The notes under the pieces: generated by a model
What the model was told of the DNA's origin: nothing
Database searches by the model: none
Seen by the model: the letters and a program-made list of their open reading frames with translations, nothing else
Program-made: the position numbers and the translations under genes
Assembly: GCA_027078475.1 (NCBI GenBank)
Contig: JALWYH010000070.1
Coordinates: 1-55,738, forward strand
Direction: 5' to 3'
Origin: Thermoproteota archaeon
GTDB taxonomy: Archaea; Korarchaeota; Korarchaeia; Korarchaeales; Korarchaeaceae
DNA length: 55,738 bases
Shown here: piece by piece, positions 1 to 7,894 of the stretch
Layout of the letters: each line of letters begins with the position of its first letter
Numbering within the stretch: the first letter of the stretch is position 1

Positions 1-368
1 CTCACGAACTCCTCGCTGTAGTTCCCGGTGAACTCCTTCCTGAGGAGCTCCAGCAGCACGTCCCTCCACTGGCTCAGCCTCTCAGCGACCATCTCGGAGG
101 CAGCGGCGGCCATGCTGTACTCCCGCAGTGGATCGAAGTCCTCCGGTGCGATTATCGTGGCATTCCCTCCAAGAACTGTCACAGCCTTGGAACCCTCGTT
201 GTGAGGGTGTTTCTCCGTCAGCAGGGGCAGGTACCCAGTCAATTGACTACCTCGTCGTTTATTCGTCCCCCCGGATCCTGTAGTGGGATGGATCACTAGC
301 ATCGAGCCGGTGATGAGCGCCAGTATGGATAAGATGATCACAAACCATCCTATCTTTTCGAGTTTCAT
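1..368 (-). CDS. Exported or membrane-anchored protein, C-terminus outside the window
   Basis: An open frame reads leftward from the ATG at 368 to the window edge, giving about 122 residues without a stop. Residues 7-27 are strongly hydrophobic after Lys/Glu/Lys, which fits an uncleaved signal anchor or signal peptide; a Gly/Thr/Arg/Ser-rich linker follows, then a polar, partly helical region (about residues 75-122) rich in Glu, Arg and Leu. I do not recognise a family. It probably sits on the outside of the membrane. The next gene to the right is divergent, so a promoter for this gene should lie in 369-450. No function is assigned. Confidence 0.7.
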   Translation of the reverse strand, partial: MKLEKIGWFVIILSILALITGSMLVIHPTTGSGGTNKRRGSQLTGYLPLLTEKHPHNEGSKAVTVLGGNATIIAPEDFDPLREYSMAAAASEMVAERLSQWRDVLLELLRKEFTGNYSEEFV

Positions 369-573
369 GTTCCACTTCGATTAGTAATTTCCATGTTATC
401 TTTTAAGTTTTTCTCCTTCATGTTCTCTATGTTTAATCTCGTAATTCATCAGTGGTAAGGTCCATGTCCCCGGCATCGCCTTGCCTTTGGGCCGACCCAG
501 GTATCCCCCACTATATGAGGAGCTGCCCTGGCGCGGAATGCCCGCGCCACGAGCGGCAAATCAAGCCTGAAAG

Positions 574-990
574 GTGATCCTGCATTCCTCCACTGATGAA
601 GAGGAGGACCCAATCAGGGGGAACAGGGTGCAGGACGTGGACTACAGGCTATTCCTCTTGGAGGTCGCTGAGCAGCCGGGTTTAAGGGGATTCCTGGCGA
701 GGAATGTAGGAGATAACGTGGAACGAGTTACAGAGGGTGACGAGGGATGGGTGAGGTACTTCTTGGAGTTCGTGAGGTCCAATCGACCAGAGCTCGCCTC
801 GTTGAGGGAGGTCGCCGATGATGAGTATGAGGGCAACGTGGTGTCCGCCGAGGAGTTCTACAGGCTGTTCATCCAGCAGCTCGTCAAGACGGCGAACGCC
901 GGGCTGGGAATGCTGGAGAGGCAGGACAGGATGCTCGAGAAGCAGGATGAGACGATCAAGGAGATAAGGGCGAGGATCTGGATGGCCTAG
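574..990 (+). CDS. Acylphosphatase-like protein with helical C-terminal tail
   Basis: The N-terminal half matches the acylphosphatase pattern: a VQDVDYR segment at residues 19-25 stands for the family's VQGVxFR, with the catalytic Arg at 25, and GLRGFLARN at 36-44 ends in the expected catalytic Asn. True acylphosphatases of about 90 residues hydrolyse acyl phosphates. Here a further 50 residues form a Gln/Glu/Lys-rich helix that is probably a coiled coil, so this may be a binding or regulatory variant. Two Gly of the usual motif are replaced by Asp, which makes activity uncertain. The GTG start has no clear Shine-Dalgarno site. It stands alone between an exported protein and a nuclease-like gene. 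Confidence 0.6.
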   Translation: MILHSSTDEEEDPIRGNRVQDVDYRLFLLEVAEQPGLRGFLARNVGDNVERVTEGDEGWVRYFLEFVRSNRPELASLREVADDEYEGNVVSAEEFYRLFIQQLVKTANAGLGMLERQDRMLEKQDETIKEIRARIWMA

Positions 991-1150
991 TGCCCTCGTG
1001 CCCGCACCGCCGGGGAATCCAGACACATATCCGCTGACCCGTGGGGACATTGGTATCCGTGCCTTCACATGGCCGGATTTTTCAGATCCGAGCCCGCGGG
1101 TGACAGCCCGGCCCATCCCAATTTTATCTCCCCTCCAGACTGACGCGTGA

Positions 1151-1777
1151 ATGAGGGTCTTGCTCGAGATCCGAACCGGGCACGATGAGCTCAGGCTGGT
1201 GGAGGGCACGGTGGAGATCCTCCACGAGATACCCCTGAGGAACTCCATCATCTCTATTCTCCCAGGTTTCAAGTCCCTGCATAGCGTCTCGGTCATCCTC
1301 TCGTCAGGCAGGAGTGAAAGGATCGCCGGGGAGATTGATCTGGCCCTCTTCCAGGAAGGAGGGAGGACTTGGCTGCACACCTTCGAATTCAAGACCTCCT
1401 TGCTTCCGAGGAAGGTGATCGAGCAGATGTCGAGGGCCAGGATGGTGGCCGATCTTCTCCGCCTCTGGCTTGAGGGAAGAGGGGTGAGACCAGTCTCCTG
1501 GAGCTACACCGTCTTGGTGAGGAGGTCCTTCAGCGAGGCGGACAGGGAGCGTTTGAGAAGGGAGGAGATAGGGGTCATCGGCTGGGACGAGCTCGCCACG
1601 GAGGGCAGGAAGGTGATGAGGAGGATCATCGGGAGGGACATCGCGGAAATAGCCCGTCTGGGGTCGAGGGAGGGAAGGGCCCATCCCCCAGGGGCTGGAG
1701 AAACGGTTCCCGAGCACCGGTACTCACGAGTTAGATCGCGCCGTCGCTCATCAGCCTCAACAGTTCACCTCCGGTGA
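1151..1777 (+). CDS. PD-(D/E)XK-like nuclease-fold protein
   Basis: A protein of about 208 residues. Residues 61-81 contain E61-x-D63 followed by a strand ending in E79-F-K81, the spacing of a PD-(D/E)XK nuclease core (beta-hairpin acid, then E-x-K). A helix rich in Arg, Met and Leu follows, as in that fold. This is inference from a motif only; no named family is recognised. The ATG at 1151 is about 28 nt after an A+T box (ATTTTATC, about 1119), so a leaderless transcript is likely. The last 15 codons overlap the 3' end of the convergent vapC, and the Arg/Ser-rich tail there may be non-essential. Confidence 0.5.
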   Translation: MRVLLEIRTGHDELRLVEGTVEILHEIPLRNSIISILPGFKSLHSVSVILSSGRSERIAGEIDLALFQEGGRTWLHTFEFKTSLLPRKVIEQMSRARMVADLLRLWLEGRGVRPVSWSYTVLVRRSFSEADRERLRREEIGVIGWDELATEGRKVMRRIIGRDIAEIARLGSREGRAHPPGAGETVPEHRYSRVRSRRRSSASTVHLR

Positions 1778-2162
1778 TGGCAAGCCCCTCGAACTTATCA
1801 AGAAGCTCAGAATCGTATGTCACGAGCCTGGCGCCCATCTCCATGGCCAGGGCCATGTAAAGCGAGTCATAGACGGTGATACCCCTCTTGAAGGCCAGCT
1901 CGATCGCTTCATCGAGCAGTTCCTCGCTCCTTTTCAGGTGAAGCAGTATTCTCAGAGATCTCATGGCGTTCATTGCATCCTCAGGTGACGCCCCCCTCGA
2001 GTACCTTAACAGGTTGGCTATCTCTATGAGAACGAGATCCGGAGCATGACCCTTGAGTTCTCCGGAGGCTATCCCATCCCTGATCGTCCTCATATCCGAG
2101 GAGCCCTCCTCCCTGACGAACCACTTGGCGACGGCGCTGGCATCCAGGACTATTGCACTCAC
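1731..2162 (-). CDS. vapC: VapC-type PIN-domain ribonuclease toxin
   Basis: A PIN-domain protein of 143 residues, the usual VapC length. The four acidic metal-binding positions are visible: D7 in LDAS, E47 in the IEIAN segment, D99 in VYDS and D117 in TYDS. VapC toxins cleave RNA, often tRNA, with Mg2+ or Mn2+. The GTG start overlaps the vapB stop in a GTGA arrangement at 2159-2162, so translation of toxin and antitoxin is coupled. Its 3' end overlaps the convergent nuclease-like gene by 47 nt. Confidence 0.9.
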   Translation of the reverse strand: MSAIVLDASAVAKWFVREEGSSDMRTIRDGIASGELKGHAPDLVLIEIANLLRYSRGASPEDAMNAMRSLRILLHLKRSEELLDEAIELAFKRGITVYDSLYMALAMEMGARLVTYDSELLDKFEGLAITGGELLRLMSDGAI

Positions 2163-2377
2163 CTGCGATTCCTCTCCCTCCTTATGATCCTGGAAGAGTC
2201 CTCCTCAAGGGTAATCCTACGGGACAGCTCCTCCATCACCTCGATGGCCCATTCAACCTCCTTCTCCCTCACCTTCCTCTCCAGAGCCTCCCTTATGACC
2301 TGGCTGACGTTGATCCCGTACCTCCTGGCCTTCTCCAGCAACTCCCTCCTGACCTTCGCGGAGACGGTGACGTTCAT
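2159..2377 (-). CDS. vapB: VapB-type antitoxin (ribbon-helix-helix)
   Basis: A basic, helical protein of 72 residues. It starts with a beta strand (NVTVSAKVRREL) and continues with a helix-turn-helix segment around ARRYGINVSQVIREAL, the layout of ribbon-helix-helix VapB antitoxins. The acidic/basic C-terminal tail would bind and block the PIN toxin encoded just downstream with a 4-nt overlap. RHH antitoxins normally dimerise on palindromes in their own promoter; a short inverted repeat lies upstream at 2394-2408. Confidence 0.85.
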   Translation of the reverse strand: MNVTVSAKVRRELLEKARRYGINVSQVIREALERKVREKEVEWAIEVMEELSRRITLEEDSSRIIRRERNRR

Positions 2378-2393
2378 TCCTACTCATATATAC

Positions 2394-2408
2394 TTACCAA
2401 AATGGTAA
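2394..2408. promoter_or_regulatory. Short inverted repeat upstream of vapBC
   Basis: TTACC and GGTAA arms of 5 bp surround the spacer AAAAT, just before the vapB start at 2377. It is a candidate VapB operator by position only; the arms are short and could be chance. Confidence 0.3.
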
Positions 2409-2585
2409 TACTAAAGCGTTACTACATCGAGCGATGGCCCCTAGAAGATAATCCCCCATGGATACTCTGGGTTATCGGATCCCGTGAACCGCTCTTCCCA
2501 ACCTAATGCGATCCTAGAGACTGGGGTACTCTCGCGCGACCCCACTGTTTCCCAGCGTGGCTCCCCCCAGCTACCCGAGGATTCC

Positions 2586-2595
2586 TTTATATATT
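2586..2595 (+). promoter_or_regulatory. TATA box of the DUF234-type ATPase gene
   Basis: TTTATATATT lies 24-33 nt before the ATG at 2619, the archaeal TATA-to-start distance of a leaderless transcript. It supports 2619 rather than the in-frame ATG at 2607 as the start. Confidence 0.65.
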
Positions 2596-2631
2596 GTTGA
2601 CTCTAAATGATATTCATAATGAGTCAACAAT
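2593..2631. promoter_or_regulatory. Perfect 11-bp inverted repeat across the ATPase start
   Basis: The arms ATTGTTGACTC (2593-2603) and GAGTCAACAAT (2621-2631) are exact reverse complements separated by 17 nt. The repeat begins at the end of the TATA box and its right arm covers the start codon at 2619, so a bound dimer would block initiation. This is probably an operator for autoregulation. Confidence 0.6.
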
Positions 2632-3995
2632 TCGTCGACAGGGAGGAGGAGCTGGCCTTCCTCGATGAGGCGTGGAAGAGGGGACCTCAGCTAATCGTGA
2701 TCTACGGAAGGAGAAGGATAGGTAAAACCGAGTTGCTGCTGAGATTCGCCAGGGACAGGCCCCACCTGTACTTCCTGGCCGATAAGACCTCCATACCGAA
2801 CAACCTGAGGAGGCTCGCGAGGAGGATGGCGGACTACCTAGGGAGGCCATCCTTCGCCAGGATATCCTTTCAGGACTGGGAATCCCTGTTCAGGGAATTC
2901 GTCGAGTGGAAGGGCGAGGAGAGGATGGTCATGATAATCGATGAGTTCCCCTACCTCATAGAGCTCAGCAGGTCCGTTCCATCCGAGTTCCAGGTCATCT
3001 GGGATGAGATCCTCTCCAAGAGGGACGACATCGTGCTGGTCCTGTGCGGCTCGAGCATAGGCATCATGGAGTCCGAGGTGCTGGGGTACAGATCCCCACT
3101 CTACGGGAGGAGGACGGGACAGTGGAAGGTCAGGGAGATCCATCCGCTCAGGGTGAGGGAATTCGTTCCCGGGTACACGCTGGAAGACTCCTTCAGGGTG
3201 TACGGAGTCCTCGGAGGTGTGCCAGCCTATCTATCCCAGCTCGACGGGAGCAAGGGCTTTTGGGAGAACGTGAGGGACCTGTTACTGAGGAAGGGCTCTC
3301 CCCTTTACGAGGAAGTGGACAACCTGCTCAGGATGGAGTTGAGGGAGCCGAAAAATTACAAGCTGGTGCTGCAGGCCCTGGCGGAGGGCAGGAGGAGGGT
3401 CACCGAGATAGCGAACCTCACGGGTCTGGACAAGGCCCTGGTATCGAGGTACCTGGAGGTGCTGCGAACCATGGACCTGGTGGCGTACGAGACCCCCCTG
3501 CTGGAGAGCCCCTCCACCAAGAGGAGGAGGTACTACATATCGGACAAGTACTTCCGCTTCTGGTTCAGGTACGTCCAGCCCAACAGGGAGATGATCGAGG
3601 AGGGGAGGTCAGACGAGCTGATAACGCTGATAAGGAGGGATTTCGACGCCTACATGGGTCCAGTCTTTGAGGAGATTGTGAGAAAGAGCGTGCACAGGGT
3701 CCTCCCCTTCACCCCGCTGAAAGTCGGCCGCCACTGGTGGAAAGAGCGTGGAGAAGCCAGGGAGATAGATTTATTGGCCGTCGGTGAGGGTTCCGTAGCC
3801 CTGGTTGAGGTCAAGTGGTCCGATCTGAGGGAAAGGGATGTGGAGAGGATTGTGGGCAGGCTGAGGGTCCTCTACAGGGAGCTCGGGCTTGAGAGGTACG
3901 GGGAGGGGATCTTCGTGGTCGTGGCCAGGAGGGCTCCCAAGATGGAGCTTGAGGATGCTCATGTGATGGATCTCTCCCGGATGGAAGCCCTCTAG
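2619..3995 (+). CDS. Archaeal P-loop ATPase with DUF234-like nuclease-fold C-terminus
   Basis: A member of the archaeal ATPase family found in many copies in thermophile genomes. Counting from the ATG at 2619, Walker A is GRRRIGKT at 30-37 and Walker B ends in D108-E109 (VMIIDE). A winged-helix stretch follows around residues 250-300 (VTEIANLTGLDKALVSRYLEVL). The C-terminus has E-x-D (EIDLLAV, about 380) and E-V-K (about 395), as in PD-(D/E)XK folds. Cellular roles are poorly known; links to mobile elements, DNA ends and stress are inference. An ATG at 2607 would add four residues but lies too close to the TATA box. The start region is covered by a perfect inverted repeat. Confidence 0.85.
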   Translation: MSQQFVDREEELAFLDEAWKRGPQLIVIYGRRRIGKTELLLRFARDRPHLYFLADKTSIPNNLRRLARRMADYLGRPSFARISFQDWESLFREFVEWKGEERMVMIIDEFPYLIELSRSVPSEFQVIWDEILSKRDDIVLVLCGSSIGIMESEVLGYRSPLYGRRTGQWKVREIHPLRVREFVPGYTLEDSFRVYGVLGGVPAYLSQLDGSKGFWENVRDLLLRKGSPLYEEVDNLLRMELREPKNYKLVLQALAEGRRRVTEIANLTGLDKALVSRYLEVLRTMDLVAYETPLLESPSTKRRRYYISDKYFRFWFRYVQPNREMIEEGRSDELITLIRRDFDAYMGPVFEEIVRKSVHRVLPFTPLKVGRHWWKERGEAREIDLLAVGEGSVALVEVKWSDLRERDVERIVGRLRVLYRELGLERYGEGIFVVVARRAPKMELEDAHVMDLSRMEAL

Positions 3996-4147
3996 TTGAT
4001 CCAAGTGAGGGAACCGGCATTTCCTGTGCAGCTCGACGCGCTTCAGAAGCGGCTTTCCGTCGAGATGTCGATGCCCGCCCATGAACCCGAGCGCAGAATT
4101 CTTATATGCTTGCTGGTAAATAACCCGTAAAGATCCGACTTCGGTGG

Positions 4148-4650
4148 GTGAATATGTTTCATCAAATAGCCCATCATGGGAATTCTGAACCTCCCAAATA
4201 CCGTGGATGGATAATCGGCTTTGGCCTCCTCACGGCGCTCTTGGTCGCGGTCTCCACACCCCTCCTGGATGATATCAACGCCTCTCCTCAAAGGGCAAAT
4301 TTGACGCGGGATAGGGACTCGATGGATTCTGGAGGACCTACCCCCGAGGAAATGAGGAAGATGGACGAGATACTAAAGAAACTCTAGGAGGAGGATAGGA
4401 AGAATCCACGAGTATTCATTCCCGAGCCTAACGTCTATGTGGGCACGGTATATGAGGGCCCGGATGGCGTCGTCCACGTGAGCCCTGGGAGGAGGGTGAC
4501 GGATGAGGAGGGAAACTTCATAACTACCGGTTCTCCTTGAAAGGAACTTGCCCTCCTGAGTATGATCACTATTACGACTTCAGCAGGCATGGAACGTTGG
4601 CCCCGGCCCTGGTCCCCCAGTATATGACCATCGATGCCTTGAAATATTAG
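4148..4650 (+). pseudogene. Decayed exported-protein gene (in-frame TAG, then frameshift)
   Basis: The intact 5' part (4148-4387, 79 residues) encodes a protein with one hydrophobic segment at about residues 21-40 and a polar tail ending in KKL. The TAG at 4385-4387 is followed, in the same frame, by 50 coding-like codons up to the TGA at 4538. A frame change near 4528 then gives 40 more sensible codons (Pro-, Tyr- and Asp-rich) up to the TAG at 4648. The first stop sits where a Glu codon would continue a GAG-GAG run, so GAG to TAG is likely. The ancestral product was probably a membrane-anchored extracellular protein of about 165 residues. The truncated 79-residue form could still be made. 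Confidence 0.6.
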
Positions 4651-4671
4651 TTCCTATATGGGAACTAATAT
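4644..4671. promoter_or_regulatory. Perfect 11-bp inverted repeat before the DUF4143-type ATPase promoter
   Basis: ATATTAGTTCC (4644-4654) and GGAACTAATAT (4661-4671) are exact reverse complements around a 6-nt spacer. They sit directly upstream of the TATA-like CTTATATATT (4673-4682), itself about 25 nt before the GTG start at 4704. A regulator bound here would act at the position of the transcription-factor B element. Confidence 0.6.
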
Positions 4672-4703
4672 CCTTATATATTGGTTTCCTATATTACACC
4701 AAT

Positions 4704-5972
4704 GTGAGCTCGAGGGACATCATCTCCCTGCTCAACCCGTGGTGGAGGGAGGGAGGAGTTAGGAAGGACCTAGCTAAGCCCTATAGGAGGAGGGCATTTA
4801 ATGAGATAGTAGGGGCCCTCGAGTACGGGCAGATACAGATAATCACGGGTTTGAGGAGAGTTGGAAAATCCACGCTGCTTTACCAGACAGTGGAACACCT
4901 GATAAGCAGTGGAGTGGATCCCCTCAACATATTCTACTACTCGTTCGACATAGCCCTAGGTAACCCGCTCGAGATCTTGAAGTCATACTCGAACTTGACA
5001 GGCGTCGATTGGAGGAATGAAAGGGTCTACGTATTCTTCGATGAGATTCAGAAGGCGAGGGAGTGGTCCTCCTGGCTAAAGCTCATCTACGATTCCCATC
5101 CGAACATCAAGCTCGTAGTGAGTGGTTCATCCAGCCTCCACCTGGAGGAGAATGCCCATAGAAACCTAGCTGGCAGGTTCATCCTTCACAAGGTTGAACC
5201 GCTCTCTCTCATCGAGTTCTTCGAGTTGAAGACCGGCAGGAGAGTTGAGAATCCTGAGCTGTGGAGGGACGATCTGCTCATAACTCTGAAGGACTACATC
5301 AGGAAACCCTTCCCCGAGATCGTCAACTGGAGCGAACTAAGGGCGGCGGAGTACATCAGGGAGAGCGTTCTGGAGAAGGTAGTGTCATCAGACCTATCTC
5401 CCCACGGCCTCGACCCATCCAGGACCTTGGAGCTCCTGACGATCTTCTACTCGGAGCCAGGATCCTACCTGAATGTAAACTCTCTGGCCGGAGAGCTGAA
5501 CATGAGCAAGAAGACGCTCTACAAGTACCTGGAGTACATGAAGAGCTCATACCTGGTGAGGTTCCTCAGGAATTACAGACCTTCCGTGAGGGCCAGCTCC
5601 AGGAAGATGAGGAGGGTGTATCCCTACCACTGGTCCCTCACTTTCGGGCTCATGGGGGATGTGGAGAGGGGTCACCTCGTGGAATCCATGGTCGCCTCCA
5701 TTTTGGACGCCAGCTACTACTGGAGGAAGGGGAACAGGGAGGTCGACTTCATACTCACGAATGGGAGGATTGTGCCAGTTGAGGTGAAAGCCAAAGACAG
5801 GATCAGGAAAGAGGATTTGGGTAACCTGCTCTACTTCCTCAGGAAGTTCGGTCTGGATACCGGATTCCTGATCTACGAGGGTGAGGATGGATCGATGGAG
5901 GTGGGCGGCAAGCATGTGAGGGCGTCATCCCTGCTGAGCTTATGCATTTACGGTGCCCTGATGCTGGATTGA
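4704..5972 (+). CDS. AAA ATPase with DUF4143-type C-terminal domain
   Basis: A protein of 422 residues. Walker A GLRRVGKST lies at 49-57 and Walker B VFFDE ends at D113-E114, followed by QKA as usual for this family. A winged-helix stretch lies around 255-285 (LAGELNMSKKTLYKYLEYM). The DUF4143 end has REVDFI and PVEVKAKD at about 345-366, a nuclease-like D...E-x-K pair. The family is widespread in archaea and gut bacteria and its function is unsettled; DNA-end or toxin-like roles are only proposals. The GTG start is placed by a TATA box 25 nt upstream. It differs in sequence from the ATPase at 2619, so the two are not a recent duplication. Confidence 0.85.
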   Translation: MSSRDIISLLNPWWREGGVRKDLAKPYRRRAFNEIVGALEYGQIQIITGLRRVGKSTLLYQTVEHLISSGVDPLNIFYYSFDIALGNPLEILKSYSNLTGVDWRNERVYVFFDEIQKAREWSSWLKLIYDSHPNIKLVVSGSSSLHLEENAHRNLAGRFILHKVEPLSLIEFFELKTGRRVENPELWRDDLLITLKDYIRKPFPEIVNWSELRAAEYIRESVLEKVVSSDLSPHGLDPSRTLELLTIFYSEPGSYLNVNSLAGELNMSKKTLYKYLEYMKSSYLVRFLRNYRPSVRASSRKMRRVYPYHWSLTFGLMGDVERGHLVESMVASILDASYYWRKGNREVDFILTNGRIVPVEVKAKDRIRKEDLGNLLYFLRKFGLDTGFLIYEGEDGSMEVGGKHVRASSLLSLCIYGALMLD

Positions 5973-6086
5973 GGGGGGATGGGACTGGGAAATTACCATG
6001 GTGTGGTCGCTGGCTGACGTACTTTCTAAGACTCGCCCGAGTAGATCTACTCTAACGTTTAATATGCAAGGGCAGGATGATGGCGT

Positions 6087-6386
6087 GTGGGAGTGGGATA
6101 CTTACTCGAGGCCAGGGCCTCGGATAGCTGGTTGAGGCTCGTGAGGAAGTTCGAGGAGATACTGAGGGACAGGCTGGGGGACAATCTCGTCAGGATAATT
6201 GCCAGATCCTCCCCGGACGATCTGGTTTACGAGAGCAACGTGCTGGTCGTCGTCAGGAGGGCCGACCTCAGTACCGTGAGGGAGGTGAGCAGGGCGGCCC
6301 TCGACGCGATGGAGCAGACCGGCCTGGAGGGGATAAGCCCCATGACTGTGAGAGAAGGGGAGCTAGGTGAGTCTGGACAAGGTTAA
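6087..6386 (+). CDS. Degenerate MNT-type nucleotidyltransferase-fold protein, catalytic motif lost
   Basis: A protein of 99 residues that overlaps the following HEPN gene by 20 nt and holds the place of the minimal nucleotidyltransferase in an MNT/HEPN pair. The fold is traceable: the helix LRDRLGDNLVRII, then a strand LVVVRR, then a helix with VREVSRAALDAMEQTG. Where active members read GSRARGD...SDID, this one has ARSSPDD...ESN, so the GS pair and the catalytic Asp residues are missing. It may act only as a binding antitoxin. The GTG start at 6087 is the best available; no strong ribosome site is visible. Confidence 0.6.
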   Translation: MGVGYLLEARASDSWLRLVRKFEEILRDRLGDNLVRIIARSSPDDLVYESNVLVVVRRADLSTVREVSRAALDAMEQTGLEGISPMTVREGELGESGQG

Positions 6387-6729
6387 GGCGCTCTTCTACC
6401 AAGCTGAGAGGGATCTGGAGATATCATGCTACGACAAGTGCATCAGTTCCTCCTATTTCGCCTGCAGGATGATGGCCGAGCTTTACCTCCGAGGTAGGGG
6501 CATAAGGCACCTTCCCAGGAGGGATGACAAGCTGGCTAATCTGCTCAGTAACCTAGGACTGAAAAAGGAAGCTGACTCGCTGCTCTTCCTCTATGGGTTG
6601 AGGAAGAGGGCTGATTATGGGAAGGACCTATCCAGCGAGGATGAGGCGAGGGAAGCGGTAATCACGGCTAAGAGCTTCCTCAGGTCACTATGTGGGAAAA
6701 TGGGCCTGAAGTTTTGGATCGAAGGTTGA
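6367..6729 (+). CDS. HEPN-domain protein, partner of the degenerate MNT
   Basis: A protein of 120 residues with the all-helical HEPN pattern: a first helix with QAERDLEISCYDKCISSSYFACRMMAELYL, a long second helix, and a RKRADYG stretch at about 78-84. The latter is typical of archaeal HEPN members that lack the strict RxxxxH ribonuclease motif. With the upstream nucleotidyltransferase-like gene it forms a toxin-antitoxin-like pair. The GTG start lies inside the upstream gene (20-nt overlap). Two decayed copies of its 3' end lie downstream at 7740-7850 and 8680-8773. Confidence 0.8.
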   Translation: MSLDKVKALFYQAERDLEISCYDKCISSSYFACRMMAELYLRGRGIRHLPRRDDKLANLLSNLGLKKEADSLLFLYGLRKRADYGKDLSSEDEAREAVITAKSFLRSLCGKMGLKFWIEG

Positions 6730-6785
6730 AATCGATGGTGTTCAGGATATCAGGAGATATGGGGGTATCCCCCTGGCTGGAGATT

Positions 6786-7187
6786 CTACGGATCGATCTC
6801 CCTGGCTTCAGCGAACTCGAGAACCTTTAAGGCAAGAGCCTCGATATCCCCATACCTGCCGGTTTCCACGATCTCCCTAAACAGCTCCCTGTCAACCTCC
6901 AAATAGTTATGGACCAGCACATTCCTGAAGCCCACGATACCCCTGTACTTGGCTAGATCTCCCTCACTAAAGGCCCCCTCCTTGGCCAGAATTTCGCCAG
7001 CCTCGTAGAAGGAGGAGGGTGGCTTTCCTAAAGAAACCGCAACCAAGCTGGTCATGTCAATCAGGGATTGGATGGCTATCTGCATCGTGTGAAGCGCCGC
7101 GTAATAGTCTATCAGCCTGTCCAAATTCACCTCCTTCAGGAGGCCCAGATTCTCCCTGATCGAGTCCAGTAGCTTGTAGAGCCTCAT
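6786..7187 (-). CDS. hepT: HepT-type HEPN ribonuclease toxin
   Basis: A protein of 133 residues of the DUF86/HepT family. The diagnostic R-x4-H-x-Y motif is present as RNVLVHNY (R88, H93, Y95). Active HepT enzymes cleave RNA and are silenced when the MntA partner AMPylates the Tyr of this motif. The start overlaps the upstream mntA stop by 4 nt, giving a coupled operon transcribed leftwards. It converges on the HEPN gene at 6367. Confidence 0.88.
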   Translation of the reverse strand: MRLYKLLDSIRENLGLLKEVNLDRLIDYYAALHTMQIAIQSLIDMTSLVAVSLGKPPSSFYEAGEILAKEGAFSEGDLAKYRGIVGFRNVLVHNYLEVDRELFREIVETGRYGDIEALALKVLEFAEAREIDP

Positions 7188-7606
7188 CCAGCTCCCACCA
7201 GATTTTTCAGCGCTATCTCCCTGAGCTTCAACTTCCTCTCATGCACCTTGAAGTCCAAGAACCTCAAGCCTCTCAATCTCAGCTCGGTCAGCAGATCCTG
7301 GCTCTCCACGTAGAGAGGAATCCCCTTGACAGTGGCCCTGTACCAAAGCTCCTCCGGCAGGTCCCCCGTCAAGAAAAGAAGGTCCACCTTATCCTCACTA
7401 ACCCCCAGCTCCCTCGCCAGCTCGGGGAGAAGCTCGCTGATCAGGTTCAGCTTCTTCACTCCTCGTTCATACCCACGTTCAGGGAGTACAGCGAAATCGT
7501 AATCGCTCAGAGGACCAGCTCTACCCTCAACCCTCGAGCCGAAGAGGAAGGCGGCCCTCACCTTTCCGCAGGATTCAAACACCCTCCCCAGCCTCTTGAG
7601 ATCCAT
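7184..7606 (-). CDS. mntA: MntA-type nucleotidyltransferase antitoxin
   Basis: A protein of 140 residues. The nucleotidyltransferase signature is intact: FLFGSRVEG with GS at 23-24 and SDYD at 34-37, a third acidic strand VDLLFL near residue 75. MntA enzymes transfer AMP to HepT and thereby neutralise it, which fits the hepT gene immediately downstream. A TATA-like GATTTTAAC lies about 27 nt before the ATG, so the transcript is probably leaderless. Unlike the MNT at 6087, all catalytic residues are kept. Confidence 0.88.
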   Translation of the reverse strand: MDLKRLGRVFESCGKVRAAFLFGSRVEGRAGPLSDYDFAVLPERGYERGVKKLNLISELLPELARELGVSEDKVDLLFLTGDLPEELWYRATVKGIPLYVESQDLLTELRLRGLRFLDFKVHERKLKLREIALKNLVGAG

Positions 7607-7739
7607 CAGGCTTAACGGCGGGAATGGGTTAAAATCGTTCTGGGATTTAGGTGCGCCGGTCTACTTAACCTCGCGCGTGATGGACCCCGATTCCCCTGAG
7701 CGCGTCGATGTCGCGAGCGAGAAAGGATCTAACCCGTGA

Positions 7740-7850
7740 GAATGGAGCTGTGAAGCTGTGATCACGGTCAAGAGACTCCCCAGTCACTGAGTGAGAATGC
7801 GAGCCTGAAATCTCGTTTTTGGGCTCGAATTGAGATCGATGGTGTTGGAT
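7740..7850 (+). pseudogene. Decayed copy of the HEPN gene 3' end
   Basis: This stretch aligns base by base, with scattered changes and small gaps, to the 3' end of the HEPN gene and its trailer (about 6650-6750). Shared runs include ATCACGG, AAGAG, TCACT, GCCTGAA and the post-stop ATCGATGGTGTT. Several frame breaks and stops prevent translation. It marks an old tandem duplication of the MNT/HEPN unit. Confidence 0.55.
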
Positions 7851-7894
7851 CCCATGAGGGGAGGTTATGACATATGGGCAGGCGTGGGATGAAA

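Noticed and set aside
3044-3670. Long frame overlapping the DUF234-type ATPase on the same strand
   Set aside because: Its composition (Gly/Arg/Gln/Pro-rich) is that of a shifted frame of the ATPase gene, which has all the family motifs.
4385-4387. Possible pyrrolysine read-through at TAG
   Set aside because: A second break (TGA with frame change) follows, no pyl genes are in the window, and many other genes here end in TAG.
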